From JADGGM01 sp035277485 (lineage in GTDB: Bacteria > Gemmatimonadota > Gemmatimonadetes > Gemmatimonadales > Gemmatimonadaceae), in assembly GCA_035277485.1 (NCBI GenBank), contig DATEKK010000238.1, forward strand, positions 1 to 46,002: a stretch of 46,002 nucleotides of DNA, given 5' to 3'. A program made the position numbers and the translations under genes. Shown here one piece after another: positions 8,243 through 16,395 of this stretch. Under the pieces are notes generated by a model. It had not been told where the DNA came from. It was given only the letters and a program-made list of their open reading frames with translations, and did no database searches. Within the stretch, counting starts at the first letter, position 1, and every line of letters starts with the position of its first letter.

Positions 8243-9273
8243 CCGCGGCGTCGTTCGACCTGCGCGCGCATCTCGCGGCGGGCCAGGCGATCCCGGCGCA
8301 TCCCTTGGCGTTGGACGCAGCCGGCCATCTGGATGAGCGGTCGCAACGCGCGCTCACGCGATACTACGCGGCCGCCGGCGCAGGCGGCGTCGCGGTGGGC
8401 GTGCACACCACGCAGTTCGCGATCCGGGAGCACGGACTCCTCGAGCCGGTGCTCGCGTTAGCCGCTGAAACACTGAATGAGTTGGAGTCCGCCGGGCGAG
8501 GCGCGCGCATGGCTCGTATCGCAGGCGTGTGCGGCCCAACGAAACAAGCCGTCGCCGAGGCCGCGCTGGCGCGCGACCACGGTTACCATGCCGCGCTCCT
8601 GAGCTACGGCGGCTGGGGCAACGCGAGCGATGATGCGCTGCTGGCTCACGCCCGCGCCGTCGGCGACGTGCTGCCCGTGTTCGGTTTCTACCTGCAGCCG
8701 GCCGTCGGCGGCCGTCCGTTAGGCCACGACTTCTGGTGCCGGTTCGCCGCGATCGAGCAGGTGGTGGCCATCAAGATCGCGCCATTCGACCGCTACGCGA
8801 CGCTGGATGTGGTGCGCGCCGTGGGCGACGCCGGGCGCAACGACGTCTCGCTGTACACCGGGAACGACGACAGCATCGTCGCCGATCTCCTCACCGTATT
8901 TCCTAACGGGCGGCGAATGGCCGGCGGACTGCTCGGCCAGTGGGCGGTGTGGACGCGCCGCGCGGTCGAGCTCGTAGAGGAGATCAAGACGCGCGAGGCC
9001 GAGGCGCCAGCGGGGCGATGGCTGGCGCGCGCGGCGGCGCTCACCGAAGCAAACGCGGCGATCTTCGATGCGGCCAACCGGTTCGCCGGGTGTATCGCCG
9101 GGATTCAGGAGGTGCTCTACCGACAGGGCCTGTTGCGCAGCACGAGATGCCTCGACGCGCGCGATGTGCTCTCCCCCGGCCAGGCAGACGCCATAACGAG
9201 AGTGTGCGCGGCGCACGCGGAGCTGCGCGACGACGAGTTCGTTCAGGCGCATCTCGAGGACTGGCGGCGGTAA
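8239..9273 (+). CDS. Dihydrodipicolinate synthase family aldolase/lyase
   Basis: Class I (Schiff-base) aldolase of the DapA/N-acetylneuraminate lyase superfamily, about 344 residues. The putative Schiff-base Lys179 is in VVAIKIAPFDRY, and Tyr151 in FGFYLQPAVGG matches the conserved catalytic Tyr. The protein keeps the barrel segments GVHTTQFAIRE and AALLSYGGWGN. The start is inferred as TTG 8239, overlapping the upstream TGA; the in-frame ATG at 8161 would force an 82-base overlap with the epimerase and adds an Arg-rich segment with no family match. It is unlikely to be the lysine-pathway enzyme because of its coupling to the SDR gene and divergent sequence; a sugar-acid or pyruvate-aldol reaction is an inference. 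Confidence 0.87.
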   Translation: MTAASFDLRAHLAAGQAIPAHPLALDAAGHLDERSQRALTRYYAAAGAGGVAVGVHTTQFAIREHGLLEPVLALAAETLNELESAGRGARMARIAGVCGPTKQAVAEAALARDHGYHAALLSYGGWGNASDDALLAHARAVGDVLPVFGFYLQPAVGGRPLGHDFWCRFAAIEQVVAIKIAPFDRYATLDVVRAVGDAGRNDVSLYTGNDDSIVADLLTVFPNGRRMAGGLLGQWAVWTRRAVELVEEIKTREAEAPAGRWLARAAALTEANAAIFDAANRFAGCIAGIQEVLYRQGLLRSTRCLDARDVLSPGQADAITRVCAAHAELRDDEFVQAHLEDWRR

Positions 9274-9357
9274 GGCCGGCGCGGCCTCGCGCGCCTACGT
9301 GCGCGCCGGTACTTTGTCGCCGATCCTTTCACGTCGAACATTCCTTCCGGCGACCGC

Positions 9358-11061
9358 ATGTCAGACACCGCGCTCACTCCCGTCCGCTCGCGCCGCGCGT
9401 TCATCGAATACTTCGCATCCATCGGGCTGGGCACCACGCTCCTGCCGGGCATCCTCTGGGCGCAGACGGCACAGGGTGCAGAGATCACGAGCGAATCGGT
9501 TGCCCAGGCCGCGGAGCTCGCGGGTCTCGAGTTCGACGACGACGAACGCGCGATGATGGTGGCCGGCCTCACGCAGCAAGAAAAGCAGCTTGCCACGCTG
9601 CACGGCATCACGCTGCCTAACGACGTCGTGCCGGCGGTGCACTTCAATCCCGTATTGCCGGGCACCGCGATCGCCAAGGGCGAACACCGGATCATCCGGT
9701 CCACGGTGTCGCCGCGCGCCGTCCCGTCATCGCATGCCGAGCTCGCGTTTCTTCCGGTGACGGAGCTGTCATCGCTGGTACGGCGCCGCAAAGTGACGAG
9801 CGAGCAGCTGACGCGCGTGTCGCTCGACCGACTGCAGGAGTTCGATCCCAAGCTGCACTGCGTGATCACGCTGACGGCGGACCGCGCGCTGGCGCACGCG
9901 CGCGCGGCGGACGAGGAGCTGCGCCGCGGGCGGTGGCGCGGTCCGTTGCACGGCATTCCGTGGGGCGCGAAGGATCTGCTCGCGGTGAAAGGCTATCCCA
10001 CGACGTGGGGCAGCACGCCCTACAAGGACCAGATGCTGGACGATGATGCCACGGTCGTGCGCCGGCTGGACGACGCCGGCGCCGTGCTGGTGGCCAAGCT
10101 CTCGTTAGGCGAGCTCGCCATGGGCGACGTCTGGTTCGGCGGCATGACACGCAACCCGTGGAAGCCCGATCAGGGCTCGAGCGGCTCCTCGGCGGGCCCG
10201 GCGTGCGCGACATCGGCTGGGCTCGTCGCGTTCTCGATCGGGAGTGAAACGTTAGGCTCGATCTCGTCGCCGTCCACGCGCTGTGGTGCGACGGGACTGC
10301 GTCCAACCTTCGGCCGGGTGCCGCGCACCGGCGCGATGGCGCTCTCGTGGACCATGGACAAGCTCGGTCCGATCTGCCGCAGCGTCGAAGACTGCGCGCT
10401 CGTGCTCGGTGCGATTCACGGCAGCGACGGACACGATCCGACGGCCGTGGACGCCGCGTTCCCGTACGACGCGCGAACGACGCTGGCCTCGCTGCGCATC
10501 GGCTACCTCAAGAGCGCGTTCGACGCGGACCATCCGACGAAGCACTTCGACGACGCCGCGCTCGACGCCTTACGCGCGATCGGCGCGAAGCTGGTCCCCA
10601 TCGAGCTGCCCGACCAACCGTGGAGCGCGATGACCATCGTGCTCCGCGCCGAAGGCGCCGCGGCATTCGACGAGCTCACGCGCTCGGGCCGCGACAAGAT
10701 GATGGCCCAACAGGGCGCGGATGCATGGCCCAACACGTTCCGCGTCGCGCGGTTCATTCCGGCCGTCGAGTACGTCAACGCCAACCGCGCGCGGACCCTG
10801 GCCATGCGCGCCATGGAGCAGACGTTCCGCGACGTGGATGTCGTGGTGACGCCGACGTTCGGGGCGCAGCTCGTGGCCACGAACCTGACGGGCCACCCGG
10901 CGGTGATCGTGCCTAACGGATTCCGCGACGACGGCACCCCGGTGTCGCTGACGTTCCTCGGCCGCTTGTTCGGCGAGGCGCCGGTGCTCGCCCTCGCGCG
11001 GGCGTACCAGAACCACACCGGCTTCCACCTCAAGCATCCCGACTGGCTCATGTCCGCCTAA
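9358..11061 (+). CDS. Secreted amidase (amidase signature family)
   Basis: Amide hydrolase of the AS family, 567 residues, related to GatA and other amidases. The Ser-cisSer-Lys triad is visible: Lys205 in PWGAKDLLAV, the cis-Ser within DQGSSGSSAG (274-278), and nucleophile Ser301 in GSETLGSISSPS. The N-terminus SRRAFIEYFASIGLG is a twin-arginine-like signal followed by a hydrophobic core and an AQ/AQG cleavage region, so the enzyme is probably exported to the periplasm. Residues 40-120 form an extra N-terminal domain before the amidase core. The gene ends in a GCCTAAC word (stop TAA at 11059-11061). It converges on the DUF421 gene with a 5-base gap. Confidence 0.93.
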   Translation: MSDTALTPVRSRRAFIEYFASIGLGTTLLPGILWAQTAQGAEITSESVAQAAELAGLEFDDDERAMMVAGLTQQEKQLATLHGITLPNDVVPAVHFNPVLPGTAIAKGEHRIIRSTVSPRAVPSSHAELAFLPVTELSSLVRRRKVTSEQLTRVSLDRLQEFDPKLHCVITLTADRALAHARAADEELRRGRWRGPLHGIPWGAKDLLAVKGYPTTWGSTPYKDQMLDDDATVVRRLDDAGAVLVAKLSLGELAMGDVWFGGMTRNPWKPDQGSSGSSAGPACATSAGLVAFSIGSETLGSISSPSTRCGATGLRPTFGRVPRTGAMALSWTMDKLGPICRSVEDCALVLGAIHGSDGHDPTAVDAAFPYDARTTLASLRIGYLKSAFDADHPTKHFDDAALDALRAIGAKLVPIELPDQPWSAMTIVLRAEGAAAFDELTRSGRDKMMAQQGADAWPNTFRVARFIPAVEYVNANRARTLAMRAMEQTFRDVDVVVTPTFGAQLVATNLTGHPAVIVPNGFRDDGTPVSLTFLGRLFGEAPVLALARAYQNHTGFHLKHPDWLMSA

Positions 11062-11066
11062 CGGCC

Positions 11067-11660
11067 TCAGGCGGGGCCCGGCCTCGCCCCCAGCTCGCTC
11101 AGAATGCGATCGAGCTTCGTCTCGATGTCGTTGATGCGCAGCGTGATCAGGTCGTGCCACCCCTCCTCGCCCGTGGGGTGCTTCATCACGAACGTCAGGG
11201 TGCCGCCCACCTCGAGGCGTGCGCAATCGATCGTGCGCAAGTCGTCGATGCCTTGTTTGCGCGCGGCGGACGCGAGCTCGGACTTCGTGATCAGCTCGCG
11301 GCGCAGCCGCTTCTCGAGCAACTTGCCGTCTTTGATCAATACCACCTCACGACCCTCGGCGACGCGATCGAGTCGAGGGTGCAGGAACAGGAAGCGCACC
11401 ACGACATAGTTGAGCACGAGCAGCACCATCGCACCGAACAACCCGCCCAGGAGCGAATTGTCGTTCCCGATGATCGCGTTCTGCACCGTGTTCGACAGCA
11501 CGAGCAACACGACGAGGTCGAACGGATTCAACTGCCCGAGCTCGCGTTTGCCGGCGAGTCGCAGGCCAACGAGCAAGAACACGTAGACGACGACGGTTCG
11601 CACGACCTTGTCGATCAGCGGAACCCCGGGCGTTAGGAGGTCGCTCCAGATGGGATGCAT
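11067..11660 (-). CDS. DUF421 (YetF-like) membrane protein
   Basis: Membrane protein of 197 residues. Three hydrophobic helices (about 20-38, 48-66, 72-92) are followed by a cytoplasmic domain. The family signature GKRELGQLNPFDLVVLLVLS and GNDNSLLGG is clear, as is the DGKLLEKRLRRELIT segment that begins the soluble domain. The function is unknown in general. The ATG at 11660 is chosen because the N-terminus then matches the family; the open frame extends to 11876 without membrane or coding character. A possible promoter lies at 11710-11739. Confidence 0.9.
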   Translation of the reverse strand: MHPIWSDLLTPGVPLIDKVVRTVVVYVFLLVGLRLAGKRELGQLNPFDLVVLLVLSNTVQNAIIGNDNSLLGGLFGAMVLLVLNYVVVRFLFLHPRLDRVAEGREVVLIKDGKLLEKRLRRELITKSELASAARKQGIDDLRTIDCARLEVGGTLTFVMKHPTGEEGWHDLITLRINDIETKLDRILSELGARPGPA

Positions 11661-11709
11661 GTGAGGATGTAGTGGGAAGGAGGCAAGCGGGCGGCGCGAG
11701 CGCGTGATG

Positions 11710-11739
11710 ATAGTATGGCGCGCGCGGCGGCGGTGACCA
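11710..11739 (-). promoter_or_regulatory. Possible sigma-70-type promoter for the DUF421 gene
   Basis: On the minus strand TGGTCA (11734-11739) and TACTAT (11710-11715) are spaced by 18 bases, each matching four of six consensus positions. They lie 50 bases before the start codon. Such matches can arise by chance. Confidence 0.3.
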
Positions 11740-11814
11740 GAGGCGCGCAAACCCTTCCGCGACATCGGGTGTCGAATCAGTGAACCCGAGAGGCGACCTG
11801 TTCGGAGCGTGACG

Positions 11815-12336
11815 ATGAGTACGATGGCCTTGAATTTCTGGATGCTCGACAGCGGACTTGCGCGTCGGCGCACCATTCCAGCGTCGCGCGTGATCGATCG
11901 CGCAGCTCACGCCCAACGCGAGGGCTGGCTGAGCCGTTGCGGCATCGAGTCGGCAGACATTCAACCGGACGGACGCGGCGTGGTGGAGCTGCGCAAATTC
12001 GTCGGCACGCCCGCCGCGCGCGCGAGCGCGATCGCGGCGATGACCCGGATTGCTGGTGCGCAGCGCGTGGTGTTGGATCTGCGGCGTCACCGTGGCGGCG
12101 ACGAATCGATGGCCGCCCTACTCACGAGCTTGCTGTTCGACACCGAGTCGCTCTACGCGGATGAAGTGCAGATGTCGGGCGAGTCGTTGCCGGTAGCGCG
12201 GCCCGAGGCGCGGTGCACCCGCCAGCCGGTCGAGGTGTGGGTCAGCGGCGCCACGAGCGCGCTCGGACTCGCCTTCGCGACGAACTTGGGTCGTCTGGGC
12301 CGGGCGACCGTGCGTCACTGGAACCTGAACGCATAG
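11815..12336 (+). CDS. S41 (C-terminal-processing/IRBP-like) peptidase domain fragment
   Basis: A 173-residue protein that resembles only the core of S41 serine peptidases. The stretch RVVLDLRRHRGGDESMAALL matches the conserved LDLRxNxGG segment, and PVEVWVSGATSALGLAFATN followed by GRLGRAT matches the strand-helix that carries the catalytic Ser and the GRATVVGE strand. The protein stops right after that strand (RATVRHWNLNA), so the usual C-terminal GETTGG part and Lys/Glu region are absent, as are any PDZ domain and signal peptide. It may be a decayed gene or a stand-alone minimal domain. ATG 11815 follows a GGAG ribosome site; GTG 11809 is an alternative. No functional partner is evident. 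Confidence 0.6.
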   Translation: MSTMALNFWMLDSGLARRRTIPASRVIDRAAHAQREGWLSRCGIESADIQPDGRGVVELRKFVGTPAARASAIAAMTRIAGAQRVVLDLRRHRGGDESMAALLTSLLFDTESLYADEVQMSGESLPVARPEARCTRQPVEVWVSGATSALGLAFATNLGRLGRATVRHWNLNA

Positions 12337-12413
12337 CCCAGCGCGGCGCGATTGCCGACGCGGGCCGCGCCGGGACATCATTCGGGTCGTCTTCGACTCG
12401 AGAGCTGTTGGGC

Positions 12414-13067
12414 ATGCATGCCGACGCAGGACCACTCCGGGATTGGCATCATGAGTGGGTTCCCGGCGCCGCGGGGCCGGCATCGCCGACCGTCCTTCTC
12501 TTGCACGGGACCGGCGGCGACGAATCCGACCTCGTTCCGTTAGGCGCGGAGCTCGCGCCCGGCGCGTCGCTGCTGAGCCCGCGGGGTCGGGTGAGCGAGC
12601 GCGGCATGGCGCGGTTCTTCCGGCGCCACGCCGAAGGCCTGTTCGATGAAGCCGACATCCGCGCGCGCGTGCCCGAGCTCGCGGCCTTCATCCGCTCCGC
12701 CGCCGACACATACGGGTTCGGCCTCGAGTCCCTGTTTGCGTTAGGCTACTCGAACGGGGCAAACATGGCCGCGAGTCTCATGCTCCTCGACCCGGGGCTG
12801 CTGCACGGTGCGGCGCTGCTTCGCGCCGTGATGCCGCTCGAGCCCGCCACGCTTCCCGCTCTCGCGGGAACGTCGGTCTTCATCTCGAATGGAAAGACAG
12901 ATCCCTTCTCACCCCCGCAGCGCGGACAGCGCCTCGCGGATACGCTGGCGAGCGCGGGCGCCGACGTGACACTCAAGTGGCAGCGGGCGGGACACGAGCT
13001 CGTGCCCGGCGACCTCGAGGACACGCGAGGCTGGCTCAGCCTGCACTTGCCAGGGGTCGGCGCGTAA
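12414..13067 (+). CDS. Alpha/beta hydrolase (YpfH/carboxylesterase-like)
   Basis: Serine esterase of 217 residues with the alpha/beta hydrolase fold. LLLHGTGGDESDLVPLG forms the oxyanion-hole strand, GYSNG (in ALGYSNGANMA) is the nucleophile elbow, GKTDPFSPP carries the acid Asp and GHELVPGD the His. This set matches the phospholipase/carboxylesterase branch (PF02230-like) that includes YpfH and bacterial carboxylesterases, often linked to hydroquinone or glyoxalase genes. DoxX, encoded next, frequently neighbours such esterases. The start is ATG 12414; the open frame runs upstream to 12213 but overlaps the S41-like gene and lacks coding character. Cytoplasmic; substrate not known. Confidence 0.9.
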   Translation: MHADAGPLRDWHHEWVPGAAGPASPTVLLLHGTGGDESDLVPLGAELAPGASLLSPRGRVSERGMARFFRRHAEGLFDEADIRARVPELAAFIRSAADTYGFGLESLFALGYSNGANMAASLMLLDPGLLHGAALLRAVMPLEPATLPALAGTSVFISNGKTDPFSPPQRGQRLADTLASAGADVTLKWQRAGHELVPGDLEDTRGWLSLHLPGVGA

Positions 13068-13110
13068 ACTCCCGTCAGGAGCTCGCGTCACCCTCTATGA
13101 AGCGTTGTCC

Positions 13111-13536
13111 ATGCCGTCGTATCAACGAGTCGTTTACACCGCTCTGCGCGTCATCGCGCCTTTCATCATCATGCAGCACGGTGCGCAGAAGCTGCTCGGC
13201 TTGTTGGGCGGTGTTGGACCGCACGGCGGCAGCGCCCGTCTCGCATCGCTCATGGGCTTGGCCGGCATCGTCGAGTTCGTGATCGCGTCGCTCGTGCTCG
13301 TGGGACTCTTCACACGGCCGGCGGCGTTCATCGTCTCGGGTGAGATGGCCACGGCATACTTCAAGGTGCACGCGCCGCGTGGCTTCTGGACCATCCAAAA
13401 TCACGGTGAGCTGGCCGTGATCTTGTGCTTCACGTTCCTGTTCTTCGCGGCGTTCGGCGGCGGCAGGTACAGCCTCGACGCGCTCTTCTTTGGCGCCAAA
13501 GCCGAGCGGAGCGCCGAAGCGCTCCATCTCGTCTAG
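13111..13536 (+). CDS. DoxX family membrane protein
   Basis: Small integral membrane protein of 141 residues with four predicted helices. QHGAQKLLGLLGG near residue 25 and FTRPAAFIVSGEMATAYFKVH are the typical DoxX signature. The family includes the thiosulfate:quinone oxidoreductase small subunit and many redox-stress membrane proteins; no specific role can be read here. ATG 13111 is chosen over an upstream TTG two codons earlier. It follows the esterase gene after 43 bases and probably shares its transcript. It converges on the FlgM-like gene. Confidence 0.9.
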   Translation: MPSYQRVVYTALRVIAPFIIMQHGAQKLLGLLGGVGPHGGSARLASLMGLAGIVEFVIASLVLVGLFTRPAAFIVSGEMATAYFKVHAPRGFWTIQNHGELAVILCFTFLFFAAFGGGRYSLDALFFGAKAERSAEALHLV

Positions 13537-13548
13537 GCCTGTCGAGGC

Positions 13549-13785
13549 TCAGAGCTCGCCGCTGTCGATCAGCCGGCGGGCGAGCGCGTCCAGCATCTGC
13601 GGCGTGTCGTACACCCCGCTGCGCAGTTGGCGCTTGATCTCGTCGACCTGGCGCGGTGAGACCGCACGGGGAGCCGACCAATGCGTGCGGTTGTGGGTGA
13701 AAGAGCGGTCGCGGCCGCGATCGTCGCTCCTGCCGCCGGCATCGTTCCTACGCGGTGTGGTCATCATGCCATGATGATCGGTCAT
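13549..13785 (-). CDS. Small FlgM-like anti-sigma factor candidate
   Basis: A 78-residue protein. The C-terminal half, SPRQVDEIKRQLRSGVYDTP followed by QMLDALARRLIDSGEL, matches the core of FlgM, the anti-sigma-28 factor (helix, GxY turn, helix with a terminal Leu-rich part). The N-terminal half is polar and Arg/Asp-rich, as expected for a disordered FlgM N-terminus. ATG 13785 is chosen; the frame is open to 13863 with further possible starts. It is divergent from the NtrC-type activator and only 1.8 kb from a FliA-like sigma factor gene, which supports the call. No flagellar structural gene is in the window, so its partner and output may be non-flagellar. Confidence 0.5.
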   Translation of the reverse strand: MTDHHGMMTTPRRNDAGGRSDDRGRDRSFTHNRTHWSAPRAVSPRQVDEIKRQLRSGVYDTPQMLDALARRLIDSGEL

Positions 13786-13911
13786 GCGTGGCGGAACTTT
13801 AGCGGCCTCTAGCTGGCCCGAACGCGGGGCCGGTCGAGGGCGCCAATTCCGCCCGGCAGGCATGTCTCGGAAATTGTTGCCGGACGCGGGTTCGGGGCGT
13901 CATCCACACGC

Positions 13912-15342
13912 ATGGCCACCATCCTGTGCGTCGATGACGACGACTCGATCTCGCTTCTCCTGGCGGAGACGCTGAGGCAAGCCGGACACGAGCCGCTGAA
14001 CGCGCCCAACGTGCCGGACGCTTTGGCATTGCTCGCGCGCGGAAACGTCGACCTCATCATCTCGGACTACCGCATGCCCGGCAACACCGGACTCGATCTG
14101 CTCGCGCATCTCGAGCGCGAGGGCATCGATACGCCGGTCATCATGATGACGGGGTATGCGAGCATCGAGCATGCGGTCGCGTCGATCAAAGCCGGCGCGG
14201 TCGACTACATCACGAAGCCGGTACGCGCCGCGCAGCTCGAGCTCGCGGTCGACCAGGCGCTGGAGCTCGTCCGGTTGCGTCGCGAAAATGCGGCGCTCAA
14301 GCGCGAGATCATGGAGGCGCGCAGCGAGCGGCAGATCATTGGCGAGAGTCAAGCGATTCGCCGTGCGTTGCAGGCCGCTGCATCCGCGGCGCCCACTCGC
14401 GCGACCGTGCTGCTGCAGGGGGAGTCGGGCACGGGCAAGGAGCTGTTCGCGCGCGCGATTCACGAGCTGAGCGATCGCCGCGAGAAACCGTTCATCAAGT
14501 TGAATTGCGCCGCGCTGCCCGAGGGACTGGTCGAGAGCGCGTTGTTCGGACACGAACGCGGCGCATTCACGGGCGCGCTCAAGCGAGTGGAAGGTGCATT
14601 CGAGCGCGCACACGGCGGCACGTTGCTCCTGGACGAAATCTCCGAGATGCGTCTCGATCTCCAAGCGAAGCTGCTGCGGGTTTTGCAAGAGCAGGAATTC
14701 GAGCGTGTGGGTGGGACGTCTCCGATACGCGTCGACGTGCGCGTGATCGCGACCACCAATCGCGATCTCGCGGCAGAGGCAACGGCGGGCCGGTTCCGCC
14801 AGGATCTGTTTTTCCGTCTGAGCGTGATTCCGGTTCGCATTCCGGCGCTTCGCGAGCGTCTGGATGACATCCCGATGTTGGCGCACCGATTCGCGCTGCG
14901 CGCGGCAGCCGATGCGGGCAAAGATGTCGCCGGCATTTCGCCCGAGGCGTTGGCCCTCTTGCAGCAGCACGACTGGCCCGGGAACGTGCGCGAGCTGCAA
15001 CACGTGATCGAGCGCGCTGTGATCCTGAGCTCGGATCCGGTGCTGCAGGCGCGTGCGTTAGACGCGGAGACCTTCCGGAACGGTCGCGCCGAGGCAGCGC
15101 AGCCCAACCAGATCACTGCTACGAACGGCGCGGCGAACGGATCCGGCGCGCTCAATGGTGGCGTGATTTTGACCTCCCTGAGCCTGGACCACGCCGAGGA
15201 AGTCCTGATCGCCAAGGCGCTCGAAGTGACCGGCCGGAACCGGACTCGCGCTGCCGCGCTGCTCGGGATCTCGGTCCGGACGCTGCGCTACAAGCTGAAC
15301 GGACCGTCGTCCGCGCCGGCCTCGGAAGCCGCCGACGACTGA
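13912..15342 (+). CDS. Sigma-54-dependent response regulator (NtrC family)
   Basis: Two-component transcription activator of 476 residues. The receiver domain (1-120) has acidic residues at 8-11, phospho-acceptor Asp52 and Lys102. The AAA+ domain follows, with Walker A GESGTGKE at 170-177, the sigma-54 contact loop GAFTGA at 217-222 and Walker B LLLDEIS at 238-244. The C-terminus has a Fis-type HTH (TGRNRTRAAALLGISVRTLR). All residues for phosphorylation, ATP hydrolysis and sigma-54 contact are present. No kinase is adjacent in the same unit; the degenerate kinase at 16.4 kb and the hybrid kinase at 28.5 kb are possible partners. It may control the FliA-like sigma gene downstream, but I found no clear -24/-12 site. 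Confidence 0.95.
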   Translation: MATILCVDDDDSISLLLAETLRQAGHEPLNAPNVPDALALLARGNVDLIISDYRMPGNTGLDLLAHLEREGIDTPVIMMTGYASIEHAVASIKAGAVDYITKPVRAAQLELAVDQALELVRLRRENAALKREIMEARSERQIIGESQAIRRALQAAASAAPTRATVLLQGESGTGKELFARAIHELSDRREKPFIKLNCAALPEGLVESALFGHERGAFTGALKRVEGAFERAHGGTLLLDEISEMRLDLQAKLLRVLQEQEFERVGGTSPIRVDVRVIATTNRDLAAEATAGRFRQDLFFRLSVIPVRIPALRERLDDIPMLAHRFALRAAADAGKDVAGISPEALALLQQHDWPGNVRELQHVIERAVILSSDPVLQARALDAETFRNGRAEAAQPNQITATNGAANGSGALNGGVILTSLSLDHAEEVLIAKALEVTGRNRTRAAALLGISVRTLRYKLNGPSSAPASEAADD

Positions 15343-15429
15343 GCGGTTGCGGGTGCGGCAAGCGTTGCCCGCCCGGGACCGGCAAATCCTTCCGCGGGGC
15401 ACTCTTGCCCTGTCTGTTTCGGGTTCGAA

Positions 15430-15467
15430 CGGGCGCGCGCACGGCGGTGCGGCAGCGCCCGCGCCCG
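15430..15467. terminator. GC-rich hairpin after the NtrC-type gene
   Basis: Arms CGGGCGCG (15430-15437) and CGCGCCCG (15460-15467) are exact reverse complements with a 22-base loop, 88 bases after the stop. There is no T-run, so it would be at best a weak intrinsic terminator. The 283-base gap it lies in also holds GTTAGGC-type words at 15470, 15494 and 15515 and nothing else I can recognise. Confidence 0.3.
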
Positions 15468-15625
15468 TCGCCTAACCATCAACATTGCAATCTGTTAGGC
15501 GCTCGCCCCTGATCGTTAGGAGCGCATGAAATCTGTCCAATCCCGTGTGGAACGTCGGTTGCTTTTGAGGGGGGCGCCGGACGGATGAACCCGTTGTCCG
15601 GCCAAGACTCCTTCAGCGAGGCACG

Positions 15626-16387
15626 ATGTCGGACGCGGAATTGTGGCAGCGGTTGGCGGCGGGCGACGAGCAGTGTCGTGAGCGGCTCATGGCGGCGAAT
15701 CTCAGTCTCGTGTATCACGTGGCGCGCAGTGTCCATCGCCGGTTGGGCGGCGCCGCGGAGCTGGACGAGCTGGTGAGCGCGGGCACGCTGGGCCTCGCTG
15801 ACGCGATCGACCGCTTCGACCCGAGCCGCGGGCTGGCGTTCAGCACCTACGCGGTGCCGCGCATCCACGGCGCGATCGTGGACGAGCTGCGCCGGCTGGA
15901 CCACGTGCCGTCGTCGATCCGCCGCCGCGCTCGTGCGTTAGGCGCGACGCAAGCCGGCCTGGCGCACGACCTCGGCCGCGCGCCCATGGCGAAGGAGACC
16001 GCGGTGCGCATGGGCGTGGACGTGGAGACGGTGACGCGCTGGCAGTCGGATGCCGCGAGCACGATGATGCTGCGGCTGGATGATCCGATGCCCGGCAGCA
16101 GCGAGGACGGCGAGCTTCGCACGTGGGGCGAATCGCTGGCGGCGAGCGACGGCATGGAGGTTGAGGCGCGCCTGACGCGCGAGCAGGAGATCGCGCGGCT
16201 GCGCGCGGCGCTGGTCGAGCTGCCGGAGGTGGAGCGCCGCGTGTTGACGCTCTACTTCCTGGAGGAGCTCAAGCTGCAGGACATCGCGCGGGTGCTCGAG
16301 GTGACCGAGTCGCGCGTGTCGCAGATCAAGCAGAAGGCGATGAGCCGGCTGCGCACGGCGCTGGCGCCGATGCGGTCCGTTGCCTAA
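15626..16387 (+). CDS. RNA polymerase sigma factor, FliA/WhiG (sigma-28) type
   Basis: Alternative sigma factor of 253 residues. Region 2 is clear: LMAANLSLVYHVARSVHRRL, DELVSAGTLGLADAIDRFDP, and FSTYAVPRIHGAIVDELRRL. The segment RIHGAIVDELRRLDHVPSSI is the diagnostic FliA-type region 2.4-3. Region 4 is ALVELPEVERRVLTLYFLEE with the HTH up to VSQIKQKAMSRL. The protein is slightly longer than E. coli FliA. The gene follows an NtrC-type activator and is close to a FlgM-like gene, so it may be the sigma of a cascade seen in flagellar systems. Its stop codon (GCC TAA) lies in the first of two tandem GCCTAAC words shared with the convergent kinase gene. Confidence 0.93.
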   Translation: MSDAELWQRLAAGDEQCRERLMAANLSLVYHVARSVHRRLGGAAELDELVSAGTLGLADAIDRFDPSRGLAFSTYAVPRIHGAIVDELRRLDHVPSSIRRRARALGATQAGLAHDLGRAPMAKETAVRMGVDVETVTRWQSDAASTMMLRLDDPMPGSSEDGELRTWGESLAASDGMEVEARLTREQEIARLRAALVELPEVERRVLTLYFLEELKLQDIARVLEVTESRVSQIKQKAMSRLRTALAPMRSVA

Positions 16388-16395
16388 CGCCTAAC
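16382..16395. repeat. Tandem GCCTAAC words forming both stop codons of convergent genes
   Basis: Two direct, adjacent copies of GCCTAAC (16382-16388 and 16389-16395). The first supplies TAA for the sigma factor gene; the second, read on the minus strand as GTTAGGC, supplies TAG for the kinase gene. The two genes are separated by only three bases. Confidence 0.95.

Noticed and set aside
15396..15414. GGCAC...TTGC resembling a sigma-54 -24/-12 site before the FliA-like gene
   Set aside because: GG and GC are 7 bases apart instead of 10, so the geometry is wrong.
15421..15432. GGGTTCGAAC resembling a tRNA T-loop
   Set aside because: No acceptor, D or anticodon stems can be folded around it on either strand.
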